Assembly: GCF_030269445.1 (NCBI RefSeq) | Contig: NZ_BSTJ01000001.1 | Coordinates: 211,898-275,897, forward strand | Direction: 5' to 3' | Length of the DNA: 64,000 bases | DNA from: Actinoallomurus iriomotensis | Lineage (GTDB): Bacteria; Actinomycetota; Actinomycetes; Streptosporangiales; Streptosporangiaceae | Shown: positions 21,238-30,156 of the stretch, in pieces | Position numbering within the stretch: the first letter of the stretch is position 1 | Layout: the number at the start of each line of letters is the position of its first letter | Program-made: the position numbers and the translations under genes | The notes under the pieces: generated by a model | What the model was told of the DNA's origin: nothing | Database searches by the model: none | Seen by the model: the letters and a program-made list of their open reading frames with translations, nothing else

Positions 21238-21246
21238 GGCCGAGCG

Positions 21247-21933
21247 TCAGGAGAAGACCACGCCGAGTTCGAGGCCTCCGGCGATGCGGCCGCTCAGGCG
21301 TTCGGACAGGCGGTCGGCGGCCGCGCGCAGCACCACCTGCTCGTCGGCGTCCTGGGCGAGACGCAGCCGGATCGCCAGGTCGCTCTGCGTCCCGGGCCGT
21401 ACCTGGATGCCGGTGATCCCCGGCAGCCCGCCGGCGGCCTCCTGGACGGCGGCCAGGACGTCCGGGTCCTCGTGCGGGGCGGTGATCGTGCCGCCCTCGG
21501 CGAGGACGCGCAGCCTCGGGCCCTCGATGGCGTACGGCACCGGGCCCGCCACGTCGATGACCACGGCGTCGGCGCCCTCGTCGAGGGCGGCCTGGCACGC
21601 CTGGGCGATGCGCACCGCGACGGGGCGCGCGTCCGCCTTCCAGCGGGCGAGGCTCTCGGCCGAGGTGAAGGCCAGCACGCCGCGCCGTCCGTCGTCGCCG
21701 ACGAGCGTCGGCAGCGCCATCTCGCTCTCCTTCTCACGGCGCAGTCCGTCCACCGTCTCATCCTCGGTCAGGACGGCGACCACGGGGACGAACAGGCGTG
21801 ATCCGGCGAGGGCGGCGAGGACGGCGTGCTCTCCGTGCCCACCGGAGTAGGCGCGCAGCGCCGCCTCCAGCTTGGCGGGTGCCATGCCGTCATCGTCGGG
21901 GAATTCGGGCTGAGGAATGGTTCTTTCGGACAC
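21247..21933 (-). CDS. SseB-domain protein
   Basis: A 228-residue protein with the SseB N-terminal domain. Key segments are AAPAKLEAALRAYSG-like MAPAKLEAALRAYSGG, LAGSRLFVPVVAVLT, the acidic/basic linker REKESEMALPTLVGDDGRRGVLAFTS and DEGADAVVIDVAGP. SseB-domain proteins are common in actinobacteria, and their molecular role is not established. I chose GTG 21933; the longer frame from 22026 adds arginine/serine-rich sequence. A strong hairpin follows the stop. It has no evident operon partner. Confidence 0.8.
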   Translation of the reverse strand: MSERTIPQPEFPDDDGMAPAKLEAALRAYSGGHGEHAVLAALAGSRLFVPVVAVLTEDETVDGLRREKESEMALPTLVGDDGRRGVLAFTSAESLARWKADARPVAVRIAQACQAALDEGADAVVIDVAGPVPYAIEGPRLRVLAEGGTITAPHEDPDVLAAVQEAAGGLPGITGIQVRPGTQSDLAIRLRLAQDADEQVVLRAAADRLSERLSGRIAGGLELGVVFS

Positions 21934-22063
21934 GACAGACCAGCGTATAGGCCTATGGATCCGGTCGCTCCGGCCTGGCGCGGATGGCCGGTGCGAGGAC
22001 CGGTGTGAGGGCCGTCCCACGAGCACCGCGCACGGGGCGACGGCCTGGCGGGACGGCCCCGGA

Positions 22064-23170
22064 TCAGCCGAGGTCGGCGATCGCCGCGACCGGGCCTCCG
22101 CCCGAGGGGCCCTGGTGGACGGCGGCCACCGAGACGAACGCGGCCGGGTCGCCCGTCACCGACGCGGTGACACCGCCGACGCACGCCTTGATCTGGCGGT
22201 GCCAGTGCACGTCGGAGTCGTCGAGCATGATGTTGCGGCGGCCGCGCACCGACCCGCTCGGGTCCGCCTCGCACTTGAGGAACACGTTGACGAGCCGGCC
22301 GTCCAGGTCGTCGTGGTGGGGGCGTTCGGGCAGGTCGATGCCTGATGAGCGGATCGCGGCCCAGATGCCGTCGGCGTCCAGGGCGTCCCGCATCACGCTG
22401 TGGCCGATGCGGTAGCGGCCGCCGATGCCCCGGACGTTGCCGACCACGACGATCTGGGCCCGGTCGAGCTCCACTCCGGAGGAGCAGGAGGCGACCGAGG
22501 AGTACAGCGACAGGTCCTTGTGTATTTGCTCCGACTCCGGCATCTCGATCTCCCCGAGGGCGACGGCGATGCCGAGCGCGGTCGTGGAGTTGGAGATGTC
22601 CATGGACTTCAGGGTGTCCTCGGTGACGACGTCGTGGCCGCGCCGCTTGGCGTCGTTGATCGTGTCGAGGGTGAGCAGGGGCGTCTTGGTCTGCACGTAG
22701 TGGACGTCGGCGGCGTCCTGGATGCCGGCCGCCTTCATGGCGTCGCGCACGCCGCCGGCGACCTTCTCCACCATGGCGGGGCGCCCGATGTCCTCGGGCA
22801 GGATCACCTCGCTCATGGCGACGCCGACGGAGACGCGGGGCTCGTCGGTCGCCGGCGCCGAGGACGGGTCGACGGTCGCGAAGATCGTCGCGTGCGGGCT
22901 GAGCACCCCGTCCGTACCGCCGGACCACACGAGCGGCACCTGGGCGACCTCCTCCGGCGTACGCGTGCCCCGGGCGACGAGCACCTCGCGGAACGCCCGG
23001 TCGGCGAGGATGCGCGTGTAGTCGTTGACGCCGCCGTTGCCCTCGGTCTTGCCGATCACGGCGAGGACGCGATCGGCCTCGATCACACCGTCGTCGATCA
23101 GCCGGGCCAGCCCCGACGCGTCCGTGACGCTCTCGATGGCGACCTTGCGTACCTCAATCGGGTCCGGCAT
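22064..23170 (-). CDS. Ring-opening amidohydrolase (barbiturase/cyanuric acid hydrolase family)
   Basis: This small family opens cyclic imides: cyanuric acid to carboxybiuret, or barbiturate to ureidomalonate. The 368-residue length fits, and the three homologous repeats, each expected to give one Ser and one Lys to the central active site, can be followed. Repeat one has [13 protein letters not shown]; repeat two has QTKTPLLT and [14 protein letters not shown], then [18 protein letters not shown]; repeat three has [18 protein letters not shown] and ends [13 protein letters not shown], the family metal-loop signature. ATG 23170 has a GGTGAGG ribosome site and begins 11 bases after the carbamate kinase stop, so the two form an operon. 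Barbiturate versus cyanurate cannot be settled from motifs alone; context favours barbiturate. Confidence 0.92.
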   Translation of the reverse strand: MPDPIEVRKVAIESVTDASGLARLIDDGVIEADRVLAVIGKTEGNGGVNDYTRILADRAFREVLVARGTRTPEEVAQVPLVWSGGTDGVLSPHATIFATVDPSSAPATDEPRVSVGVAMSEVILPEDIGRPAMVEKVAGGVRDAMKAAGIQDAADVHYVQTKTPLLTLDTINDAKRRGHDVVTEDTLKSMDISNSTTALGIAVALGEIEMPESEQIHKDLSLYSSVASCSSGVELDRAQIVVVGNVRGIGGRYRIGHSVMRDALDADGIWAAIRSSGIDLPERPHHDDLDGRLVNVFLKCEADPSGSVRGRRNIMLDDSDVHWHRQIKACVGGVTASVTGDPAAFVSVAAVHQGPSGGGPVAAIADLG

Positions 23171-23181
23171 GTCCTCACCCT

Positions 23182-24129
23182 TCACAACTCGATGACTGTT
23201 CCGGCCTTGCCGTCCGCGGCGTCGCCGATGTGCTCCAGCGAAGTGATCGCCGCCCGTTTCCCGCCCGTCTCGACAAAGCGCACCGCCGCCTCGACCTTCG
23301 GGCCCATGCTGCCCCCGGCGAACTCCCCCTCCGCCGCGTACGCCCGCAGCCGGGCGGGCGTCGTACGCCGGATGGGCCGCTGGTCCGGGGTGCCGTACCC
23401 GGTCATGGCGTACTCGACGTTCGTGGCGATGACCATGGTCGTGGCGGAGACGTGGCGGGCCAGCAACTGTGCGGCGAGGTCCTTGTCGATGACCGCCTCG
23501 ACCCCGCGGAAGCCGCCGTCGGCGCGTACCACCGGGACGCCGCCGCCCCCGGCCGCCACGACGATGAACCCGGCCGCGAGCAGGGCGTCCACGGCGGGCG
23601 CGTCGATGATCTCCTGGGGTTCCGGCGAGGCGACGACCCGGCGCCAGCCCCGGTCGCCGAACGACCGCCAGACCTCGCCGTGCGCGCGGCCCCGCTCGGC
23701 CTCGTGGGCGGAGAAGTAACGGCCGACCGGCTTGGCCGGGGCGTCGAAGCCCGGATCGGCGGCGTCCACCAGGGTGCGGGTCGCCACGACGGCCACCGGC
23801 CGGTTCGCGCCGCGCGCGGCCAGGGCGCGGTCCAGCGCGTTGAGCAGGAGGACGCCGATGGTCGCCTGGGTCTGCGCGCCGCACCAGTCGAGGGGCACGG
23901 GCGGCACCACGTGGGCGGCCAGCTGGTTCTTGATCAGCAGGTTGCCGACCTGGGGCCCGTTGCCGTGGGTCAGCACGACCTGCGCGCCCCCGGCGACCAG
24001 GTCCGCGACCGGCCCGACGGCCGCCTCCACGGCGCACAGTTGGGCGTCCGGCGTGGCGTCGCCGTCCGGTCCCGTCATCGCGTTGCCGCCGAGGGCGATG
24101 ACGACGCGCTCGCCGTTCGCGGTGGTCAC
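23182..24129 (-). CDS. Carbamate kinase
   Basis: Carbamate kinase interconverts carbamoyl phosphate plus ADP with carbamate plus ATP; in catabolism it makes ATP. The 315-residue amino-acid-kinase-fold protein has [26 protein letters not shown], the family segment [27 protein letters not shown] and [15 protein letters not shown], and the C-terminal [15 protein letters not shown]. These match ArcC/AllK closely. GTG start at 24129. No arcA/arcB deiminase genes are present; instead it is the first gene of an operon with a ring-opening amidohydrolase, and a FdrA-type transcarbamoylase gene set lies at 55.5-59.3 kb, a likely source of carbamoyl phosphate. Confidence 0.95.
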   Translation of the reverse strand: MTTANGERVVIALGGNAMTGPDGDATPDAQLCAVEAAVGPVADLVAGGAQVVLTHGNGPQVGNLLIKNQLAAHVVPPVPLDWCGAQTQATIGVLLLNALDRALAARGANRPVAVVATRTLVDAADPGFDAPAKPVGRYFSAHEAERGRAHGEVWRSFGDRGWRRVVASPEPQEIIDAPAVDALLAAGFIVVAAGGGGVPVVRADGGFRGVEAVIDKDLAAQLLARHVSATTMVIATNVEYAMTGYGTPDQRPIRRTTPARLRAYAAEGEFAGGSMGPKVEAAVRFVETGGKRAAITSLEHIGDAADGKAGTVIEL

Positions 24130-24235
24130 GAAGGCGAACCTAGTCTCTGACCTGTGGTGTGCTCATGGGCAGAGTATGCCCAGCGAGCGCGCCTCCTTTG
24201 TCAGGTGTGAGCGTACGGGGCCGCTCCCCCGGTGT

Positions 24236-25408
24236 TCAGGGGGCCACGCGGGGAAGGCGCGCGGCGGCGTCGTCGATGACCTCGTCGCGCTTGCAGAAGG
24301 CGAACCGGACGTACGGGTCGCCGGCGCCGGAGTCGTAGAACACCTGGCTGGGGATCGCGACGATGCCGGCCCGCTCGTGCAGCACCCGGCAGAACTCCAG
24401 CCCTTCGGTGAAGCCGAGCGGGCGGATGTCGGCCTGGACGAAGTACGTGCCCTGGGTGTACAGCGGGGTCAGCCCGGCCGCCTGGATGCCGGCGGTGAGC
24501 CGGTCGCGCTTGGACTGCAGGGCGGTCCGCTGCGCCTCGACCCACTCCAGCTCGGCGCCCAGCCCGTACGCGACCGCCCGCTGGTACGGGGCGCTGCAGG
24601 TGAAGGTCAGGTGCTGCTTGACGGTCTGCACGGCGCGGACGAACCGCGGCGGCGCGGTGATCCAGCCGGTCTTCCAGCCGGTGACCGAGAACGTCTTGCC
24701 GGCCGAGGAGATCGCCACCGTGCGGTCGCGCATGCCGGGCAGCGTGGCGATCGGCACGTGCTCGGAACCGTCGAAGGTCAGGTACTCGTACACCTCGTCG
24801 GTGACGGCCACGAGGTCGTGCTCGCGGCACAGGTCCGCGATGATCTCCAGTTCCGCGCGGGAGAACACGGTGCCGGTCGGGTTGTGCGGGGAGTTGAGCA
24901 GGATCAGCCGGGTGCGCGGGGTGACGGCGGCGCGCAGCTCGGCGGGGTCGAAGGTGAACCGGTCGCCGTCGGGCCGCAGCGTGACCGGACGGCGCACGGC
25001 TCCGGCCAGCGCGATGATCGCGGCGTAGGAGTCGTAGTACGGCTCGAACACGACGACCTCGTCGCCGGTCTCGCAGAGGGTCAGGAGCGTCGAGGCGATG
25101 GCCTCGGTCGCGCCAACGGTGACGAGCACCTCGTCCGCGGGGTCGTAGGTCAGGCCGTAACGGCCGGACCGCTGGGCGGCGACGGCCTCCCTGAGCTCGG
25201 GCACGCCGGGGCCGGGCGGGTACTGGTTCGCGCCGCCGCGGATCGCCTCGACGGCGGTCTCCAGCAGCTTGGCCGGACCGTCGGTGTCGGGGAACCCCTG
25301 GCCGAGGTTGACCGCTCCGGTACGGACCGCCAGGGCGGTCATCTCGGCGAACACGGTGGTGCCGAAGCCCCGCATCCGGGCGACCAGCGGATCGATGTTG
25401 ACCGTCAC
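24236..25408 (-). CDS. Class I/II PLP aminotransferase (glutamine-transaminase K/DapC-like)
   Basis: A 390-residue fold-type I PLP enzyme. Visible motifs are NLGQGFPDTDGP, YPPGPGVPELREAVA, the cofactor contacts NSPHNPTGTVF and VTDEVYEYLTFD, and the PLP lysine in SSAGKTFSVTGWKTGW. The signature fits the kynurenine/glutamine transaminase K and methionine aminotransferase group, which actinobacterial annotation often labels succinyldiaminopimelate aminotransferase. It is divergent from an omega-amidase-like gene, the usual partner of glutamine transaminase in metabolite repair, which favours glutamine transaminase activity. GTG start. Confidence 0.88.
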   Translation of the reverse strand: MTVNIDPLVARMRGFGTTVFAEMTALAVRTGAVNLGQGFPDTDGPAKLLETAVEAIRGGANQYPPGPGVPELREAVAAQRSGRYGLTYDPADEVLVTVGATEAIASTLLTLCETGDEVVVFEPYYDSYAAIIALAGAVRRPVTLRPDGDRFTFDPAELRAAVTPRTRLILLNSPHNPTGTVFSRAELEIIADLCREHDLVAVTDEVYEYLTFDGSEHVPIATLPGMRDRTVAISSAGKTFSVTGWKTGWITAPPRFVRAVQTVKQHLTFTCSAPYQRAVAYGLGAELEWVEAQRTALQSKRDRLTAGIQAAGLTPLYTQGTYFVQADIRPLGFTEGLEFCRVLHERAGIVAIPSQVFYDSGAGDPYVRFAFCKRDEVIDDAAARLPRVAP

Positions 25409-25474
25409 GCGGCTCAGGGTAACAACGCGGACAGGACGACCCCACGGGCGCTACGCCCGGTCTGTGCCACAGTG

Positions 25475-25579
25475 GAGCGACCAGTGAGCAGGAGCGAGCC
25501 CGACGTAGCGAGTGGAGTGGCCGGGCGAGGGACGAGTCCGGCCGCGGAGCGAGTGAGGAGGGCGAGCGACCAGTGAGCA
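25475..25579. repeat. 16-bp direct repeat in the aminotransferase/nitrilase divergent region
   Basis: GAGCGACCAGTGAGCA occurs at 25475-25490 and again at 25564-25579. The DNA between is rich in GAGCGAG/GCGAGTG words and has no good open frame. It could be a regulatory element for the divergent pair or a local duplication. Confidence 0.55.
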
Positions 25580-25626
25580 CCGAGCCGGCGCGCGGCGCCG
25601 ATTCTCCTCCAGGAAAGGAGTCCGCG

Positions 25627-26421
25627 ATGCGAGTGGCGCTGTGCCAGATCACGATCGGCGACGACCCGAAGGAGAACCTCGAACGCGCCCGCGAGGCCCT
25701 GGCCTCCGCGGCGGACGCGGACCTGGCGATCCTCCCGGAGGCGGCGCTGGTCCGCTTCGGCGGCGACCTGGCCTCGATCGCCGAGCCGCTCGACGGCCCG
25801 TGGGTGACGGGCCTGGCCGAGGCGGCGCGTGAGCACGGCACCGCGGTGATCGCGGGCGTGTTCGAGCCGGCGTCACCGGGCCGGGTGTACAACACCGCGG
25901 TGGCCCTCGACGCGTCCGGCGAGCTCGTGGGCTCCTACCGCAAGATCCATCTGTTCGACGCCTTCCACGACCGCGAGTCGGAGTTCGTCGATCCCGGCGA
26001 CGCGCCGGTGGTGGTGGAGCTGTGCGGTACGCGGATCGGCCTGATCACCTGCTACGACGTGCGCTTCCCCGAGCTGGCGCGGGCGCTGGTGGACGCGGGC
26101 GCGGAGATGTTCGCGGTGATCGCGGCCTGGGCGCAGGGACCGTTCAAGGAGGAGCACTGGGTGACGATGGTCCGCGCCCGCGCGATCGAGAACACCACGT
26201 GGGTCGCGGCCGTGGGCAAGGCCCCGGACCGTAACGCCCCGCCGCGGGGGCGTCCGGGCGGCGTGGGCCGGAGCATGCTGGTGGACCCGATGGGCGTGGT
26301 CCAGGCGGACCTGGGCCCGTCCCCGTCCGTACGGCTCGCCGAGATCGACCTGAGCGTCACCGACCAGGTACGGAAGGTGCTCCCGTCTCTGTCCCACCGG
26401 CGTCCCGACCTGCTGGGCTGA
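25627..26421 (+). CDS. Carbon-nitrogen hydrolase, Nit2/omega-amidase-like
   Basis: A 264-residue nitrilase-superfamily amidase. The catalytic Glu-Lys-Cys triad is visible: Glu in LAILPEAALVRFGG, Lys in GSYRKIHLFDAF, Cys in GLITCYDVRFPELAR. RKIHLFD and CYDVRFPE are typical of Nit1/Nit2 enzymes that hydrolyse dicarboxylate mono-amides such as alpha-ketoglutaramate or succinamate. ATG 25627 has AAGGAG at 25614-25620; a GTG at 25573 lies in repeat sequence and is less likely. Divergent from a glutamine-transaminase-like gene, it fits the transaminase/omega-amidase pair. Malonamate from pyrimidine breakdown would be a chemically plausible alternative substrate. Its 3' end overlaps the convergent APC gene by 65 bases. 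Confidence 0.88.
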   Translation: MRVALCQITIGDDPKENLERAREALASAADADLAILPEAALVRFGGDLASIAEPLDGPWVTGLAEAAREHGTAVIAGVFEPASPGRVYNTAVALDASGELVGSYRKIHLFDAFHDRESEFVDPGDAPVVVELCGTRIGLITCYDVRFPELARALVDAGAEMFAVIAAWAQGPFKEEHWVTMVRARAIENTTWVAAVGKAPDRNAPPRGRPGGVGRSMLVDPMGVVQADLGPSPSVRLAEIDLSVTDQVRKVLPSLSHRRPDLLG

Positions 26422-27742
26422 GGGAGGTCCTCGTCCGGCCGCCGGCGACGTAGACGACGGCGCCCACCACCAGCCAGGCGGCGGCGACGAGCTTGGCCGG
26501 CGTGGTCGCCGAGACCATGATCCAGATCGACACCGCGGCGCCGAGGGCCGGGACCACCAGGTGCGGGATCCACCGGCGGCTGCCCCGGCGGATGACGTAG
26601 TAGCCGACCACCGAGACGTGCAGGAGGGTGAAGGCGGCCAGGGCGCCCATGTTGACGATCGACACGAGCACGTCCAGACCGTCCGCGCGGCGGGCCGCCC
26701 ACACCGACACGACCAGGCTGACCGCGGCCGTGGTCAGCAGGGCGGCGCGCGGCACCCGCGAGCGGGGGTCCACCGACGCCAGCGCCTTCGGCAGGCCGCG
26801 GTCGCGCGCCATGCCGTACAGCAGGCGGGACGCCGCGGCCACGGCCGCCATCGCCGTGAACGCCGGGCCGACGCCCTTGACCACGGCGAAGGCCCGCTGC
26901 ATCCACACGCCGACCGCCGTCCGGGTCATCGTGTAGAACGCGGTGCCCTGCTCGGCCGGCGCCTGGGCGAGGTGGTGCGGGCTCACCGGCATGAGCAGCC
27001 CGGCGAGGTAGGTCTGCACGACGAACAGCAGACCGGCGACGCCCAGGCAGAACAGCACCGCCCGCCCGACCTGGCGCTCGTCGCCGGTGTTCTCCTCGGC
27101 GAACGAGGCGATCGCGTCGAAGCCGAGGAAGGACAGCACCGCCACCGAGACCGCGCCCATCACCGCGGCCGTGGTCGTGCCGCCGACGCCGAGGGCGGGT
27201 GAGGTCCACGGCCGGGCGGGACCGTCCATGATCAGCACCACGATCGCCGCGACGACGAACACCGCCAGCAGCACGATCTCGACCACGAGCACCACGAAGC
27301 CCACCCGTGCGGCCAGTCGCACGCCGAAGAGGTTAAGCAGCGTGGTCGAGACGAACGCGAGCGCGGTGAACACCCAGGCCGGAACCGAGGGCACCAGCGA
27401 GTGCAGCGCGATGCCGCAGAACAGGTAGCCGACCGCGGGGATCAGCAGGTAGTCCAGCATCGCCAGCCAGCCGGCCGCGAACCCGGCGGGCCGCCCGATG
27501 CCGATGCCCGCGTAGGCGTACACCGATCCGGCCTGCGGCACCTTCCGTGACATCTGGGCGTACGACACCGCGGTGAACGCCATCGCGAGCGTCGCCACCA
27601 GGTAGACGAGGGCGACGGAACCGTGGCTTCTGGCGTCGAGGACGCCGAAGACGCCCACCGGCGCGAGCGGCCCGATGAACAGCAGCCCGTAGACGATCAG
27701 GTCACGCGACGACAGGCTGCGGCGGAGCACCTGCGGCTCCAT
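26357..27742 (-). CDS. APC-superfamily amino acid permease
   Basis: A 461-residue integral membrane protein with about 12 hydrophobic helices. The N-terminal RSLSSRDLIVYGLLFIGPLAP and the helix-6 segment SVAVLSFLGFDAIASFAEEN are characteristic of APC transporters, as is QAGSVYAYAGIGIGRPAGF. The cytoplasmic C-terminal tail is Gly/Thr-rich. The tail-to-tail overlap of 65 bases with the amidase gene is unusual but both frames are well supported. The cargo (amino acid, amine or a nitrogenous catabolite) cannot be inferred. Confidence 0.9.
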   Translation of the reverse strand: MEPQVLRRSLSSRDLIVYGLLFIGPLAPVGVFGVLDARSHGSVALVYLVATLAMAFTAVSYAQMSRKVPQAGSVYAYAGIGIGRPAGFAAGWLAMLDYLLIPAVGYLFCGIALHSLVPSVPAWVFTALAFVSTTLLNLFGVRLAARVGFVVLVVEIVLLAVFVVAAIVVLIMDGPARPWTSPALGVGGTTTAAVMGAVSVAVLSFLGFDAIASFAEENTGDERQVGRAVLFCLGVAGLLFVVQTYLAGLLMPVSPHHLAQAPAEQGTAFYTMTRTAVGVWMQRAFAVVKGVGPAFTAMAAVAAASRLLYGMARDRGLPKALASVDPRSRVPRAALLTTAAVSLVVSVWAARRADGLDVLVSIVNMGALAAFTLLHVSVVGYYVIRRGSRRWIPHLVVPALGAAVSIWIMVSATTPAKLVAAAWLVVGAVVYVAGGRTRTSLSPAGRDAGGTETGAPSVPGR

Positions 27743-27938
27743 CCAAATCCCCCGATCCGAGACAAAAGCGCAGGTCAGGAATCTACCTGCTCCCTCAGAG
27801 TGTGGACGTCATCGGTGGACCGGCTGCGGTGTGGAGGCGGGACCGGCGGGTCTGCGGGCACGTCCTGGGGCACATGGTGACACTCGGGACCGTACGGTGG
27901 CCGTCCAGGACGGCCGGTACCGCTCAAGGGAGATGATG

Positions 27939-28829
27939 ATGTCGATGAGTCCAACCGTCGCAGTCGTGGGTCCGGGGGCGATCGGCACGACCGTGGCGGC
28001 GGCCCTGCACGAGGTCGGCCGTACACCGAGGATCTGTGGCCGCACAGCGCGTGAACGCCTTGAGCTGCACGTGGGCGAGGGTCGCGTCATCGTGCCGGGG
28101 CCTGTGCGGATCGACCCGGCACAGGCCGGCGGAGCGGTCGACCTTGTTCTCCTTGCCGTCAAGTCGACGCAGGTCGAGGCGGCGGCACCCTGGTTGACGG
28201 CATTGTGCGGTGCGGACACCGTTGTCTGTGTTCTGCAGAACGGCGTCGAGCAAGGGTCGATCGTCGCGTCTCACCTCTCCGGCGCCCGCGTCATCCCCTC
28301 GGTCGTGTGGTTCCCCGCCCAGGCGCAGCCCGACGGTTCTGTGTGGTTGCGCGGCGAGGCGCGCCTCACCCTGCCGGACGCGCCGGCGTCCCGTGTGGTG
28401 CTCGAGGCTTTGCGCGGCACTCGGTGCTCGGTCGACCTGGCCACGGACTTCACGTCTGTGGCGTGGCGCAAGCTGCTGCAGAACGCGGTCGCCGGATTGA
28501 TGGTCCTCACGGGCCGCCGCACCGGCATGTTCGCCAGAGCCGATATCGCCGAGCTGTCTCTGGCCTATCTACGGGAGTGCCTGGAGGTCGCCCGAGCCGA
28601 GGGCGCGGCACTGAGCGACGAGGTGGCGCAAGAGATCGTTGGCGGCCTCCAGGCCTACCCGGCCGATATGGGCACCTCCATCCTCGCCGACCGTGAAGCC
28701 GGCCGGCCGCTCGAATGGGACACCCGCAACGGTGTCGTGCGGCGCCGCGGACGGGCCCACGGCATCCCGACGCCGATCAGCGATCTGGTGGTGCCACTCC
28801 TCGCGGCCGCCAGCGATGGACCCGGCTAG
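27939..28829 (+). CDS. 2-dehydropantoate 2-reductase family protein
   Basis: A 296-residue NADPH-dependent ketopantoate-reductase (PanE/ApbA) homologue. The Rossmann motif is VAVVGPGAIGTTVAAALHE near the N-terminus; VLLAVKSTQVEAA and VCVLQNGVEQ are the typical second motifs, and AWRKLLQNAVAGLMVLTGRR marks the C-terminal helical domain. Several in-frame ATGs (27933-27945) follow the AAGGGAG ribosome site; I chose 27939. Codon third positions contain clearly more A/T than in neighbouring genes, suggesting relatively recent acquisition. No other pantothenate genes are nearby, so a true role in pantothenate synthesis is uncertain. It ends overlapping the convergent CoA transferase by four bases. 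Confidence 0.87.
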   Translation: MSMSPTVAVVGPGAIGTTVAAALHEVGRTPRICGRTARERLELHVGEGRVIVPGPVRIDPAQAGGAVDLVLLAVKSTQVEAAAPWLTALCGADTVVCVLQNGVEQGSIVASHLSGARVIPSVVWFPAQAQPDGSVWLRGEARLTLPDAPASRVVLEALRGTRCSVDLATDFTSVAWRKLLQNAVAGLMVLTGRRTGMFARADIAELSLAYLRECLEVARAEGAALSDEVAQEIVGGLQAYPADMGTSILADREAGRPLEWDTRNGVVRRRGRAHGIPTPISDLVVPLLAAASDGPG

Positions 28830-29998
28830 TCCACCTCGTCCAACCAGGCGAGGACGTCGTCGGTGTGCTGGCCCAGCGTCGGAGGGGCGGCGTGCTCTCG
28901 CGGCGGCGTCCCCTCGAAGCGCAGCGACGGGCCGGGCAGCTCGATGCGGCCGAGCTCGGGATGCTCCACGTCGACGACGAGCCCCTGCGACCGGGTCTGG
29001 TCCCACTCGTAGACCTCGTCGATGGAGCGGATCGCCCCGGCGGGGACGCCGGCCTCGGTGAGCCGGGCCAGCCAGTGCTCCCGCGTTCCGGTCGCCAGCG
29101 CCTTCTCGATCAGGACGCCCAGCTCACCGCGGTTACGGGACCGGTCGGCGCCGGTCGTGAAGCGCGGATCGTCCGGGTCGATCGCCACGACCGGCGCGAA
29201 CCTCCTCCACAGCCCCTGGTTCGCGACGCCCACCTGGATCAGGCCGTCGGCGCACCGGTAACTGCCGTACGGGGCGATCGAGGGGTGGTCGTTGCCGATC
29301 GCCCGCGGCACTTCGCCCGCGACCGTCCACCGGGTGGCCTGGTAGGCGTGCGCGCCCACGACGGAGGCCAGCAGGGAGGTGCGGACCACCCGGCCGCGCC
29401 CGGTACGGGTCCGCTCGTACAGCGCGGCGACGATGCCGTACGCGCCGTTCACCCCGGCGAGGATGTCGCAGATCGACAGGCCCATCTTGGTCGGCTGGTC
29501 CGGCGCGGGCCCGGTGACGCTCATGATCCCGGCCTCGCCCTGAACGATCGCGTCGTAGCCGGGCCGCCCGCCCTCCGGCCCGTCGTGCCCGAACCCGGAG
29601 ATCGACAGGATGACCAGGGCCGGGTTGATCTCGTGCATCCGCTCGAAGGAGAACCCGAGCCGGTCCAGGACGCCGGTACGGAAGTTCTCGGCGAGGACGT
29701 CGGCGTGCCGGATCAGGCGGGTGAGCGTCTCCTTGCCCTCCTCGGACTTCAGGTCGAGGGTGATCGACTCCTTGTTCCGGTTGCAGGACAGGAAGTACGT
29801 GCTGACGCCGGGGTCCACGTCCTCCCGCCCGGGCGCGGTGGCGAACGGCGGGCCCCACTGGCGCGTCTCGTCGCCGGTGCCCGGCTGCTCGACCTTGATC
29901 ACCCGCGCGCCGAGGTCGGCGAGCATCATCGTCGCGTGCGGCCCGGACAGGACGCGGGTGAGGTCGAGCACCACGATGCCGTCGAGTGGACCGTTCAT
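28826..29998 (-). CDS. CaiB/BaiF-type (family III) CoA transferase
   Basis: A 390-residue family III CoA transferase, which moves CoA between carboxylic acids. The N-terminal LDGIVVLDLTRVLSGPHATMMLADLGARVIKVE is the family signature; the catalytic Asp lies in GRPGYDAIVQGEAG (about residue 165). GQHTDDVLAWLDEVD closes the C-terminus. The substrate acid is unknown; malonate or a related small acid from the local catabolic genes would be speculative. It is divergent from the DUF4132 gene and convergent with the PanE homologue. Confidence 0.92.
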   Translation of the reverse strand: MNGPLDGIVVLDLTRVLSGPHATMMLADLGARVIKVEQPGTGDETRQWGPPFATAPGREDVDPGVSTYFLSCNRNKESITLDLKSEEGKETLTRLIRHADVLAENFRTGVLDRLGFSFERMHEINPALVILSISGFGHDGPEGGRPGYDAIVQGEAGIMSVTGPAPDQPTKMGLSICDILAGVNGAYGIVAALYERTRTGRGRVVRTSLLASVVGAHAYQATRWTVAGEVPRAIGNDHPSIAPYGSYRCADGLIQVGVANQGLWRRFAPVVAIDPDDPRFTTGADRSRNRGELGVLIEKALATGTREHWLARLTEAGVPAGAIRSIDEVYEWDQTRSQGLVVDVEHPELGRIELPGPSLRFEGTPPREHAAPPTLGQHTDDVLAWLDEVD

Positions 29999-30156
29999 CA
30001 GATGACGCCTCCGTGATCGGGTGAATGCCTACCGGCAGTATGAACGCCGCCCTCGGGAAGGCCGCTGTGACGCGCCTCACTGCTCCCGGGGCCCGTAACG
30101 ATCATTTCCAGGGATGTGCAGCGATTCGTCGGGGTGCTGCCCTACGGTGTGCCGAC

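Noticed and set aside
27939-28829. Pantothenate synthesis gene panE
   Set aside because: No panB, panC or panD nearby; family membership is clear but not the pathway, so no symbol is given.
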